A stretch of 64,000 bases of DNA, taken from NCBI RefSeq assembly GCF_021646545.1, contig NZ_JAKIRP010000008.1:124001-188000 (forward strand). The letters are read 5' to 3'. A program made the position numbers and the translations under genes. Positions 19,043 through 26,993 of this stretch are shown piece by piece. The stretch's first letter is position 1; every line of letters starts with the position of its first letter. The notes under the pieces were generated by a model. That model searched no databases and was not told where the DNA came from. It saw only the letters and a list, made by a program, of their open reading frames with translations. This DNA comes from Chitinophaga filiformis. Its GTDB lineage: Bacteria; Bacteroidota; Bacteroidia; Chitinophagales; Chitinophagaceae.

Positions 19043-19621
19043 TTATTCCACGGTTTTCTTTCTCTTATACAGGAACAACTGCCATTTTTCTTCTGCCACA
19101 CCGGCTTTGTCCATCTCCGCCCGGCTCAGGATGAAGAAGAGATCGGACAGCCGGTTGATGTACGATAGGATATAATCATCCACCGTATCCACTTTCATCA
19201 GAGAGACGAGCAGTCTTTCTCCTCTGCGCATCTGTGTTCTTACCACATGGCATAGTGCAGATATTTCATTACCTCCGGGTAAGAGGAAGTAGTCTGATTT
19301 TGTTGTCATACCGGCTTCCAGCTCGTCAATCCACTGTTCACAGAACGCCGGACCATCTTCCGGTTTCGGGTTGGGGTTTTCCTTTTTACAGTCTGAAGGG
19401 CGCGCCAGGTGAGACATCATATCCATCATGTCTTTCTGGATCTTATGCAGATTAGCCTGCCATTCATGGTCGCTGCCCAGTTTAGCGCGTAAGAGTCCGA
19501 TGGTTGAGTTGACCTCATCCAGGGTACCATAACAGTTTACCCGTACATCGTCTTTGTCTACCCGGCTGCCGCCGAAGAGCGCTGTTGTGCCTTTATCTCC
19601 TTTCCTGGTATATATTTTCAT
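19043..19621 (-). CDS. pduO: Cob(I)alamin adenosyltransferase, PduO type
   Basis: A 192-residue ATP:corrinoid adenosyltransferase of the PduO/CobO-like (MMAB) family. Diagnostic parts are the N-terminal ATP-binding YTRKGDKGTTALFGG, the VNCYGTLDEVNSTIG block, and the C-terminal MRRGERLLVSL and INRLSDLFFILSR helices. The enzyme transfers the 5'-deoxyadenosyl group of ATP to Co(I) corrinoid. It lies between cobW and the phosphatase gene, 6 bases from the latter, in the cobalamin run. A short insert around residues 75-90 rich in Lys, Asn and Pro is seen in many Bacteroidota members. Confidence 0.93.
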   Translation of the reverse strand: MKIYTRKGDKGTTALFGGSRVDKDDVRVNCYGTLDEVNSTIGLLRAKLGSDHEWQANLHKIQKDMMDMMSHLARPSDCKKENPNPKPEDGPAFCEQWIDELEAGMTTKSDYFLLPGGNEISALCHVVRTQMRRGERLLVSLMKVDTVDDYILSYINRLSDLFFILSRAEMDKAGVAEEKWQLFLYKRKKTVE

Positions 19622-19627
19622 GTGTAC

Positions 19628-20152
19628 TTATTTCACGTTGAATGTATAAATGCCGCCGTATTCTACTTTTTCCATCATAACCTGGTTGAGCGGAATATCA
19701 TTAAAGAGATGTATGGCACTGCGGATAATGCCTGCATGTGTGACGATGACTATCCGTTGGTGCTGTGTTGCCTGCAGATCTCTGATACACGCAGCGAAGC
19801 GGGCCACTAACATCTGTAATGATTCTCCCCCGGGAGGGGCCAGGTTGATATAATCTGCCATCCAGGTATCCAGTTCATTGCGTTCTATATCATCCCACCT
19901 TCTGCCTTCCCAATCGCCAAAGTGTAATTCCATCAGGCGAACGTCGGTAATGTGATCGGCAGTGATAGCCTGTGCCAGCAGTTTGCATCTGGTTAGCGGA
20001 CTGCTATACACTGCGTCATATTGCCGGGGCAGTAGGTTGATGATCGCATCATGCAAAGCATGATGATCTGCAGGCAGAGGAACATCTGTCTGTCCGTAGT
20101 TGGTTTCTTCAGGAAAGTCCGGTTTGATATGCCTTACTAGATATAATTCCAT
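19628..20152 (-). CDS. cobC: Histidine phosphatase, probable alpha-ribazole phosphatase
   Basis: A 174-residue branch-1 histidine phosphatase: LVRHIKPDF at the N-terminus carries the phospho-accepting His (RHI in place of the common RHG), SSPLTRC, the acid-region ELHFGDWEGRRWDDI, and the second His in VTHAGIIRSA. Its place between the adenosyltransferase gene and cobS, overlapping cobS by 16 bases, supports CobC, which removes the 5'-phosphate from alpha-ribazole-P or adenosylcobalamin-P in the nucleotide-loop pathway. By sequence alone a general phosphoglycerate-mutase-like phosphatase would be possible; the context decides. Confidence 0.85.
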   Translation of the reverse strand: MELYLVRHIKPDFPEETNYGQTDVPLPADHHALHDAIINLLPRQYDAVYSSPLTRCKLLAQAITADHITDVRLMELHFGDWEGRRWDDIERNELDTWMADYINLAPPGGESLQMLVARFAACIRDLQATQHQRIVIVTHAGIIRSAIHLFNDIPLNQVMMEKVEYGGIYTFNVK

Positions 20153-20940
20153 ATTGCCAGTATGCCCATGTAAAAGGTGATCTCATTCAGTTGTTGTACA
20201 GCCCCGAGGCAATCGCCCGTATATCCGTTGATCCATTTACGGAAGAAACGGGCCAGGTATAAGGTCAGTAATCCGCATGGGATGATGACCAGCAACAGGA
20301 GGTACGTATAGTGAAGGGTATATATCATCAGCAGCAAGGGTACCAGTCCGGTGATCACTGCCAGAAACAATCCCGGCCAGCCGATCTTCGTGGCCACAGG
20401 TTTGCTTTTGGACGTGGCATCGTCTTCCCGCGCATAAGGCATGTACTGTAACAGGAATACCGGCATCGTGCGACTGAATGCATGTGCAGCCACATACAGC
20501 AGGCAGAACGGAAGCAGGTGCGTATTGATCATCAGCAAGGCCAGTTTTGCCAGCAGGCATATCTTCAGGAGTAAGATCACAATGAGGGCGATAACGCCGA
20601 AGGCGCCGGTGCGCGAGTCTTTCATGATCTCCAGGATGCGTTGTTTCGTCCAACCGCCACCAAAGCCGTCGGCTACGTCTGCGAGTCCGTCTTCATGGAA
20701 TGCGCCTGTAATGAGCAAGGTGGCAATGAGGGAGAGTATCACGGCTGTGAAGATATCCTTGAAAAGACTGTGAGCGGCAGCAAAGCAGACAGCGCCTATG
20801 ATACCCACCAGGATGCCCACCATGGGGAGGTAGCGGCTGGACCTGTTCAGGTCAGCTGTATTGTGATCAATACCTGCGGATACCGGTATGCGGGTAAAGA
20901 ATTGCAGCGCTGTCAGGAATATGCGGACCTCCTTTTTCAT
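20137..20940 (-). CDS. cobS: Adenosylcobinamide-GDP ribazoletransferase
   Basis: A 267-residue polytopic membrane protein. The CobS signature is clear: LQFFTRIPV near the N-terminus, then FHEDGLADVADGFGGG and MKDSRTGAFG, which bind the activated cobinamide and metal, followed by several hydrophobic segments and the GCLGAVQQLNE C-terminal motif. The enzyme joins adenosylcobinamide-GDP with alpha-ribazole (or its phosphate) to finish cobalamin at the inner membrane. It overlaps cobC by 16 bases and follows cobT by 3 bases, so the three genes are probably translationally coupled. Confidence 0.95.
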   Translation of the reverse strand: MKKEVRIFLTALQFFTRIPVSAGIDHNTADLNRSSRYLPMVGILVGIIGAVCFAAAHSLFKDIFTAVILSLIATLLITGAFHEDGLADVADGFGGGWTKQRILEIMKDSRTGAFGVIALIVILLLKICLLAKLALLMINTHLLPFCLLYVAAHAFSRTMPVFLLQYMPYAREDDATSKSKPVATKIGWPGLFLAVITGLVPLLLMIYTLHYTYLLLLVIIPCGLLTLYLARFFRKWINGYTGDCLGAVQQLNEITFYMGILAIWNYI

Positions 20941-20943
20941 ACG

Positions 20944-21984
20944 CTATGCTTTGTTGGATACACCTGCAGATTCAAAGCTGGCCATTTCGTTCAGGAAGGT
21001 CACTGCCGAGCGGATAAGCGGGTAAGCAACCGCGGCTCCCGTGCCTTCTCCCAAACGCATGCCCAGGCTCAACAAAGGTACAGCTTTCAGGTGGCTCAGC
21101 ATAAGTTGATGCCCCTGTTCATTGGACTGGTGCGTGAAGATGCAGTACTCCAGGATATGCTCATTTATCTTAGATGCCACCAGCAGGGCAGCTGTGGAAA
21201 TGAACCCATCCACCAGAATGATCATGCCCGCTGCCGCAGCCTGTAGCATAGCGCCACACATCATGGCGATCTCGAAGCCACCGAAGGTACTTAATACATG
21301 CAACGGCGTCTTTTCAATGCCCTTATGACGGGCTATCGCTTCAGACAGTATCGCTTTCTTCCTGGCCAGTCCTTCGTCATCTAACCCCGTCCCTCTGCCA
21401 ATACACTGCTCCAGCGGAATATTACAAAGCAGGCTCATAATAATTGCAGCGGAGGAGGTATTGCTGATACCCATCTCACCAAATCCGATCACGTTACAAC
21501 CTTCCTGGTGTATTTCCCTGACAATAGCAGCGCCTTTTTCAATCGCCTCCTGGCACTGGATCATGGTCATGGCTGGTTCCTGCAGATAGCTCTTCGTACC
21601 CATTCCTACCTTCGCATGTATCAGTCCGGGATGCTGGTTGAAATCGAAGTTGACGCCTGCATCCACCACCCGTATCTGCATGTCATTCTGCCGGGTAAAT
21701 ACATTGATGCCCGCGCCGCCCTGCAGGAAGTTAAACACCATCTGGTAGGTTACTTCCTGGGGAAAGGGACTAACGCCTTCTTTTGCTATACCATGATCGC
21801 CGGCAAAGACCACTATAGCAGGCTGGTGCAATGCCGGTGTGAGTGTCTGTTGTATAGCCCCCACCTGTAAGGCGATCTTTTCCAGCTGTCCTAACGATCC
21901 CAGTGGTTTGGTCTTGTTGTCTATTTTATGTTGCAGCGCTGCTGCGATGTCTTTATCGACCGGTGGAATATTGAATGTTGCCAT
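20944..21984 (-). CDS. cobT: Nicotinate-nucleotide--dimethylbenzimidazole phosphoribosyltransferase
   Basis: A 346-residue enzyme of normal CobT length. It has KTKPLGSLGQLEKIALQ at the N-terminus, VVFAGDHGIAKEGVSPFPQEVT, GFGEMGISNTSSAA and, near residue 313, LGEGTGAA with the catalytic Glu. CobT makes alpha-ribazole phosphate from a lower-ligand base (classically 5,6-dimethylbenzimidazole) and nicotinate mononucleotide. The gene lies between cobU and cobS. No bluB gene for dimethylbenzimidazole synthesis is present in the window, so the source of the lower ligand is open. Confidence 0.96.
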   Translation of the reverse strand: MATFNIPPVDKDIAAALQHKIDNKTKPLGSLGQLEKIALQVGAIQQTLTPALHQPAIVVFAGDHGIAKEGVSPFPQEVTYQMVFNFLQGGAGINVFTRQNDMQIRVVDAGVNFDFNQHPGLIHAKVGMGTKSYLQEPAMTMIQCQEAIEKGAAIVREIHQEGCNVIGFGEMGISNTSSAAIIMSLLCNIPLEQCIGRGTGLDDEGLARKKAILSEAIARHKGIEKTPLHVLSTFGGFEIAMMCGAMLQAAAAGMIILVDGFISTAALLVASKINEHILEYCIFTHQSNEQGHQLMLSHLKAVPLLSLGMRLGEGTGAAVAYPLIRSAVTFLNEMASFESAGVSNKA

Positions 21985-22004
21985 ATGCAGTGTCTGGTTA
22001 TTGC

Positions 22005-22508
22005 TTATTTCAATGTCAGGGGCAGTCCCGATACCATTAGTGTTGCCTTATCCGCCTTTTGGGCGATGTATTGGTTCATCCATCCCTGTAGGTCGGCGAA
22101 CTTGCGGCCTCCTTCTGTAGAGGCGTGTACACCCATGCCTATTTCGTTGGAGATGATGATCAGATTGAAGTCCTGTTGTATAAAAGCATCAAACTCTTTC
22201 TTTGCTTCCGCCAATGCTTTGTCTACATCGTAGTTATTGTCGACGAAGAAGTTGGTGAGCCATAATGTGACACAGTCCAGTACCACTGTTTTGTTGCTGA
22301 GCTGCAGTCTGCTGATCTCCTTTTCTTCTTCAATGTTTTCCCAGCGTGTGTCACGGCTCCTTTTGTGTAAAGTAATGCGTGCGTTATGGTCATCATCCCA
22401 GATGCGTGACGTGGCAAGGTATACCGGCTTGTCTGACAGGTGGAGTGCCTGCTGGACCGCGTAGTTTGTTTTGCCGGAGCGTTGACCGCCTGATATGTAA
22501 TGAATCAT
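22005..22508 (-). CDS. cobU: Adenosylcobinamide kinase / adenosylcobinamide-phosphate guanylyltransferase
   Basis: A 167-residue bifunctional enzyme. The P-loop GGQRSGKTNYA is at residues 7-17, the RDTRWENIEEE segment holds the GMP-accepting region of CobU, LDCVTLWLTN is Walker B, and SNEIGMGVHA follows. It phosphorylates adenosylcobinamide and then forms adenosylcobinamide-GDP, the CobS substrate. It starts the cobU-cobT-cobS-cobC group. Upstream, a 210-base gap with a repeat array separates it from the ChlD-like gene, the largest gap within the whole cobalamin run. Confidence 0.95.
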   Translation of the reverse strand: MIHYISGGQRSGKTNYAVQQALHLSDKPVYLATSRIWDDDHNARITLHKRSRDTRWENIEEEKEISRLQLSNKTVVLDCVTLWLTNFFVDNNYDVDKALAEAKKEFDAFIQQDFNLIIISNEIGMGVHASTEGGRKFADLQGWMNQYIAQKADKATLMVSGLPLTLK

Positions 22509-22631
22509 TTGATGATGATTTTTATTGTTTTTTGTTATCCGAAACCTGGATCTAATCCCCGGTTTGTGCCCACGAATCGGGAATCGTGTGTTTCAAATTC
22601 CCCATTCATTCCCGGTCGTAACCACATACCA

Positions 22632-22719
22632 ACCCGGGGTTGAAACGCCCGTTACCCGGGGTTGAAACCCCTGTTACCCGGGGTTGAAACCCCTGTTACC
22701 CGGGGTTGAAACCCCGCGC
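22632..22719. repeat. Four tandem 22-bp REP-like palindromic units
   Basis: Four head-to-tail copies of ACCCGGGGTTGAAACCCCTG-TT begin at 22632, 22654, 22676 and 22698. The two middle copies are identical, the first has two changes and the last degrades into CCGCGCTAC. Each unit has a small hairpin GGGGT-TGAA-ACCCC, and the junctions form CCCGGG. Units of this kind are common intergenic REP-like elements in Bacteroidota genomes (from general knowledge, not searched). The array fills the gap between the ChlD-like gene and cobU, and its edge supplies the TAG stop of the ChlD-like gene. Confidence 0.85.
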
Positions 22720-23498
22720 TACAAACACACGGCACCTACGGAGCCGATCATCGGGGAGAGGGGAGTTTGTTGGATGTGCTGGTAGCTGGCGCCGATTGAT
22801 GTTGCCAGTTTTTCGGCCATTCCGAGTTTTACAAAACCGCTCTCATTATCGATGATCGTTGTTTGTTTAATACCCGTCAGATATTGTTTGTAGAATAATA
22901 CCGCTTCGCCAAATGGATCATCGGTATTACCTGCATTGACTTTGCCATCCGTAAATATGTACAGACTGGCATGCTCTTTTATATTGCTTTTCAGCAATTG
23001 ATTGATCATACCAAAGCCTGCTCTCATATTCGTCTTACCTCCGGTGGTCAGTTGTGCCAGTGAATTGATTATTTCTTCTGCGCATAATGTAGGCGCTGAT
23101 AATAATTCAGCGTCGCCATTGTTGAGAGCTACCGCCGCATATTTGATCCGCTTTGATTTATAGCGGGCAATGGTTTGCTCAATAAGCCCTTTGATGTATG
23201 CAATTTGCCTGTCTTTCACCATAGACCCGCTGGAATCTATCAGGAAGAAAACATACATGGCCGCTTTCGACCGGTGACGTTTATGCCGGATCTCTACTTT
23301 ATCATGTGTCAGATAGTGCTTCACTGTTTCCAGTATATCTATCTGTGCCGATGGCGTTGCTATCTTTTGTTTAAAGCCTTGCCGGGGAAGAGAGACTTTT
23401 AGTGTAACCCCTTTCCTGGCATCGGCCGACCGTATTTTCAGCTGTACGTATTGTTCGGTTTTTTCTGCCTGTAGCAGATATTTTTTGCTGTTACTCAG
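22719..23498 (-). CDS. VWA-domain chelatase subunit (ChlD/BchD C-terminal-like), non-canonical start
   Basis: The VWA domain carries the MIDAS motif DSSGS, then TGGKTNMRAGFG and FTDGKVNAG, as in the C-terminal half of Mg-chelatase subunit D; it should work with the ChlI-like ATPase and CobN. The first normal start codon in frame is GTG at 23324. The frame, however, is open and clearly protein-like for 65 more codons upstream, including ADARKGVTLKVSLP and the KHYLTHDKVEIRHKR stretch that precedes the VWA domain in ChlD. None of these 65 codons is ATG, GTG or TTG. The start given here is CTG at 23498, which overlaps the chlI stop as CTGA and gives 259 residues. A -1 frameshift from chlI at the A5 run (23503-23507) would instead yield a ChlI-ChlD fusion. 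Confidence 0.75.
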   Translation of the reverse strand: MSNSKKYLLQAEKTEQYVQLKIRSADARKGVTLKVSLPRQGFKQKIATPSAQIDILETVKHYLTHDKVEIRHKRHRSKAAMYVFFLIDSSGSMVKDRQIAYIKGLIEQTIARYKSKRIKYAAVALNNGDAELLSAPTLCAEEIINSLAQLTTGGKTNMRAGFGMINQLLKSNIKEHASLYIFTDGKVNAGNTDDPFGEAVLFYKQYLTGIKQTTIIDNESGFVKLGMAEKLATSIGASYQHIQQTPLSPMIGSVGAVCL

Positions 23499-24439
23499 CT
23501 CATTTTTACACTTATCGAGTCACCCTCCTTTTCTTCCCGTGGGGACTGACTTTCCCTTTTCTGCTGAGAATTTTGCGTGGAGGAATAATGTTTCGAACGG
23601 TGCGACAATATAAACGGCATCACCTTGTGAACATCGTCGCTGGTTACTTCCTTTTTGCCATAGAACGCTGCGTGCGCCCGTGCTGCTTTCAGGAGCAGGA
23701 TATCGGCGCGAAGACCTTCTGCCTGGTATTGGATACAAGCGTCAGCAATGCCCGCCAGTATGAAGTCGGAGTATGACACTTGTTTCACCTGCTCCCTGGC
23801 GTACATAATCTGCTGGGCCAGTTGTTGTTCCTGTGTGTCATACTTCTCCATGAAGGCCGGTATATCAGTATCGAATTGTAAGCGGCGGTTGATGATCTCC
23901 ATACGGTCTATCCTGTCCATGGGCGTCTTGACTGTCACGCTCAGGCCAAACCTGTCCAGCAGTTGCGGGCGCAGTTCGCCTTCTTCCGGATTCATCGTGC
24001 CCACCAGGCAAAACCTGCTTTCAAACCATTGGGAAACGGTATCCCTTTCCAGGTGATAGCCTCCGCTGGCTGCAGCGTCCAGCAATACATCCATGAGATA
24101 ATCATTCAGGAGATTGACTTCATCGATATACAGGATGCCATGATTGGCGGCAGCCAGGAGACCCTGCTGGACTTCCGTTCTTTTTTCGTTAATGAGGATA
24201 TCGAGTTTGATGGTTCCCAGCACCCTGTCTTCCGTAGCACCGATGGGGAGGTTGATGAAAGGGAAGTCTGTTATGGTATGTTGCATCAGGTGACTGAGAC
24301 CTCTTACGGTGGTGGTCTTGCCCGTACCTTTATCGCCCAGCGCCAGTACGCCGCCCAGCCCTGGCTCTATCATACAGAGTATGAGCGCCAGCTTAAAGTC
24401 CTCCTGAGCATATATCGCTGTAAATGGAAATGATCTCAT
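23495..24439 (-). CDS. ChlI/BchI-like AAA+ ATPase (chelatase subunit)
   Basis: A 314-residue AAA+ protein of the Mg-chelatase subunit I family: Walker A GDKGTGKTTT (about residues 36-45), Walker B ILYIDEVNLLND, the sensor region GTMNPEEGELRPQLLDRFGL with the arginine finger, and the DVHKVMPFILSHR C-terminal helix. The last 25 or so residues are a hydrophilic tail rich in Ser, Gln and Glu like the acidic linker of ChlD proteins. It is expected to drive CobN-mediated cobalt insertion with the VWA protein encoded next. In classical proteobacteria this job is done by CobS/CobT ATPases; use of a ChlI/ChlD pair is the alternative known from other phyla. Confidence 0.9.
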   Translation of the reverse strand: MRSFPFTAIYAQEDFKLALILCMIEPGLGGVLALGDKGTGKTTTVRGLSHLMQHTITDFPFINLPIGATEDRVLGTIKLDILINEKRTEVQQGLLAAANHGILYIDEVNLLNDYLMDVLLDAAASGGYHLERDTVSQWFESRFCLVGTMNPEEGELRPQLLDRFGLSVTVKTPMDRIDRMEIINRRLQFDTDIPAFMEKYDTQEQQLAQQIMYAREQVKQVSYSDFILAGIADACIQYQAEGLRADILLLKAARAHAAFYGKKEVTSDDVHKVMPFILSHRSKHYSSTQNSQQKRESQSPREEKEGDSISVKMS

Positions 24440-24458
24440 TGAAAGGTCGGTTTAATGG

Positions 24459-25154
24459 TTAAGCGAAACTGTTATAGATCCAGAGGCAGCCTACACCAAT
24501 GGAGAAGAGGCCTACAACAGCATTGAGCGATTTAAACGCCAGCTGGTTGCGTTCTATAAACCTGGACACAGAGAAGGCGAGTACGCAGCTGTAGGTGGTC
24601 ATGGCTACCACGATACCAACACTTTGCAACACAATAATACCGATGGCAATGGTCGTACTGCTCGATGCCATGATCAGAGCCACGGCGCATGCCCCGCCGG
24701 TACCCGCCAGCCCATGTAGCATGCCCACCCAGAAAGAGCGGCTTAGAGGGTTCATGGCAATTTCCTGTCCCTGTTTACCGTGAATGTGCAGGGCGTTGTT
24801 GATATGCTCATGTTCTGCAAATGCCTTATGGGCAGCCATCATCTGTTTCAGCTTATGATTGCGGCGGATGGCAGATATTCCCAGCCAGATCATCACCGGA
24901 CCTACTATTATTTCTGCATAGGAGGAAATATCCAGGGGAAGCGCAGACTTCAGCAATAAAGCAAAACAGCTGAACAGGATCAGCGAGGTAGAGTGCCCCA
25001 ATGCCCATTGAGAGGAGCGCCAGATCAGTTTCGAAAGACCGATCCTGTTGTTCGCCTTTTCAGACGCCAGCACAGATACAGCGGCCATATGGTCTGGTTC
25101 GAAGGAGTGCTGAATGCCCAGGAGTAATGAGTCTGTAAATAAGTATCCGATCAT
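24459..25154 (-). CDS. Probable cobalt/nickel transporter, UreH/NiCoT-like
   Basis: A 231-residue membrane protein with about six hydrophobic helices. Helix I carries QHSFEPDHMAAVSV, which matches the H-x4-D-H metal motif of NiCoT and UreH-domain permeases. A His-containing hydrophilic loop (about residues 105-130; KAFAEHEHINNALHIHGK) and the GMLHGLAGTGGACAVAL helix follow. Such proteins move Ni2+ or Co2+; uptake of Co2+ for corrin synthesis is inferred from its position between cbiD (1 base away) and chlI. It is a different family branch from the NiCoT gene at the start of the run. Confidence 0.75.
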   Translation of the reverse strand: MIGYLFTDSLLLGIQHSFEPDHMAAVSVLASEKANNRIGLSKLIWRSSQWALGHSTSLILFSCFALLLKSALPLDISSYAEIIVGPVMIWLGISAIRRNHKLKQMMAAHKAFAEHEHINNALHIHGKQGQEIAMNPLSRSFWVGMLHGLAGTGGACAVALIMASSSTTIAIGIIVLQSVGIVVAMTTYSCVLAFSVSRFIERNQLAFKSLNAVVGLFSIGVGCLWIYNSFA

Positions 25155-25155
25155 A

Positions 25156-26238
25156 TTAAAAAGTTAGTATCGTATCATTTGCGTCAATCAGCAGAAGTTG
25201 CAACCGAACCTCTGGTACAAGCGGTGCACATACCGCATAACAACGTGCTGCCAGTTCCCGGTAAAAAGGTTCCTGTTCACTGAACGGGAACAGTTCTGTT
25301 AGTCGCCGGGCCATGTTCAGTTCCAGTATCGGCTCACATTGCTCTTTGCTATAACCGCAATCCCTGGCCAGTGAATAGATGAACTGTTTGTCCCAGGTCG
25401 ACTTCCCGCTATGCGTGTCCAGTTCGCCCTGGGCCAGTTTGGCCGCTTTACCCAGCATGATGCCCATGGTCACCTTTTGCAGGGGCACTGTACGGATCTT
25501 TGCGAGCGTTTCCCCGATCCAGTTACCGTACTGGATGAAAGCAAACTCCGGCAGGTGTGGAAAGCGCTTTCGCAGGAGGTTCTCTGAACGACCGCCGGAA
25601 TTGATGACAATCTCCCTGCAGTCGTTAGCCAGGGCCACATCAATGCCCTGCGTGATGCTGGCAATGTAAGCGGAGGAACTGAAGGGTCTTACAATGCCGG
25701 TGGTACCCAGTATGGAAATGCCCTCTAAAATGCCAATACGGCTGTTTAAAGTCTTTTTAGCTATACTGACTCCATCCACCACGAAAACCTCGATATTTAC
25801 CCCCTTATTGAGCGAATAACGGTGTGTCAGGAAATGGACTGCATCCGTCATCATTTTCCGGGGTACCGGATTAATTGCCGGTTCTCCCACCGCAATCGCC
25901 AGGCCCGGAAGCGTGACAATCCCAACGCCTTCTCCGCGGAGGAACTTTACGTCCAGTGTATCGTTGAAAGACACCGTACAGCCGATAGTGGCACCGTTAG
26001 TTACATCCGGATCATCGCCGGCATCCTTTACCGTGGTGCAGGTGGCGCGCTTATGATTGAAAGAACAATCGCTGATCCGGAACCTCACTTTTTCTCCCAA
26101 TGGCAGCGTGATCTCTATGTCGTGCACCGGTTCCTGTGTAATGAGCGACAACAGCGCTGCCTTGGTACAGGCAGTAGCACAGGCGCCTGTGGTATACCCT
26201 TGTCGCAGGGGACCTTCCGGTACCGGCTGCAGGCTCAT
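25156..26238 (-). CDS. cbiD: Cobalt-precorrin-5B (C1)-methyltransferase
   Basis: A 360-residue CbiD of usual length with the defining RQGYTTGACATACTKAALLSL N-terminus, GDDPDVTNGATIGCTV, GEGVGIVTLPGLAIAVGEPAINPVPR and the GTTGIVRPFS segment. CbiD methylates C-1 during the anaerobic route and has no counterpart in the strictly aerobic route, where CobF acts. It overlaps cobK by 4 bases (ATGA). Confidence 0.96.
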   Translation of the reverse strand: MSLQPVPEGPLRQGYTTGACATACTKAALLSLITQEPVHDIEITLPLGEKVRFRISDCSFNHKRATCTTVKDAGDDPDVTNGATIGCTVSFNDTLDVKFLRGEGVGIVTLPGLAIAVGEPAINPVPRKMMTDAVHFLTHRYSLNKGVNIEVFVVDGVSIAKKTLNSRIGILEGISILGTTGIVRPFSSSAYIASITQGIDVALANDCREIVINSGGRSENLLRKRFPHLPEFAFIQYGNWIGETLAKIRTVPLQKVTMGIMLGKAAKLAQGELDTHSGKSTWDKQFIYSLARDCGYSKEQCEPILELNMARRLTELFPFSEQEPFYRELAARCYAVCAPLVPEVRLQLLLIDANDTILTF

Positions 26239-26993
26239 GACAATACCCTGTTGAGCCCTGCCATGAGCGATGTTTCATCACTGACAGGTATGAACGTGTC
26301 CGGCAGGGCAGGACGTTCAATGATCAGGATGGGTATATTACTTTGCAGGGCTGCCTGTATCTTGGTAGCCAGGAAACCCGATTCCCCGCTTTCTTTAGTT
26401 AATACGCAGCCGATACCGTACTGCCGGATGATGGCCAGTTCCTGTTGCAGGTCATCCCCGGGCATTTCCTGTATCAGGTTTTCCCTGGGAAAGCCTGCCT
26501 GTTCTGCCAGTGCCAGGGAGCTCTCTCTTGGCAGGATGCGGAAGATGGTATCATGCTGTTTCCAGTAGTTGGCCAATGGTGCAATGGTCTGCACACCCGT
26601 TAATGCCAGCAGTCGATTCACCGGACGCTGTTCCAGCCACGCCATTGCTTCTACATAAGAAGCACAGTATTTCACAAGCGGATGTTGCGTCCGCTCCGGA
26701 TAATTGCGTTCAAAACGAAGTACGGGAAGGGACAAGGCTGCTGCGCATTCATATATGGTAGCATGCAGCAGTGTGGCAAACGGGTGACTGGCATGAACGA
26801 TCGCCCTGACAGTATGCGCTTCACAGAATGCCTGTAACTGTGCTGCTGTCAGTGCGCCATGCCGGTATTGACCATAAACCCCCGGCCGAAAGTCAATATT
26901 GGTTTTGGTGGAATAGTAATAGGAACATGCCGCCTTTTCCAGGATGCCTGCCACTTTTTTACCTTCTGTTGTTCCGCCAAAGACTAAGATCAT
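26235..26993 (-). CDS. cobK: (Cobalt-)precorrin-6A reductase
   Basis: A 252-residue CobK/CbiJ protein: ILVFGGTTEGKKVAGILE at the N-terminus is the nucleotide-binding loop, followed by VRAIVHASHPFATLLHA, RFERNYPER, LLALTGVQTIAPL and CVLTKESGESGF. It reduces the macrocycle of (cobalt-)precorrin-6A with NAD(P)H. Start and stop touch neighbours: its ATG directly follows the stop of the CbiG-CobM gene with no spacer, and its end overlaps cbiD by 4 bases. Confidence 0.93.
   Translation of the reverse strand: MILVFGGTTEGKKVAGILEKAACSYYYSTKTNIDFRPGVYGQYRHGALTAAQLQAFCEAHTVRAIVHASHPFATLLHATIYECAAALSLPVLRFERNYPERTQHPLVKYCASYVEAMAWLEQRPVNRLLALTGVQTIAPLANYWKQHDTIFRILPRESSLALAEQAGFPRENLIQEMPGDDLQQELAIIRQYGIGCVLTKESGESGFLATKIQAALQSNIPILIIERPALPDTFIPVSDETSLMAGLNRVLS

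Noticed and set aside
22632..22719. CRISPR array
   Set aside because: The units are directly tandem with no unique spacers and are only 22 bases long with internal palindromes; a REP-like element fits better and no cas gene is near.
25822..26568. 248-codon plus-strand frame across cbiD and cobK
   Set aside because: Antisense to two well-supported enzymes; composition is that of a complementary-strand shadow.
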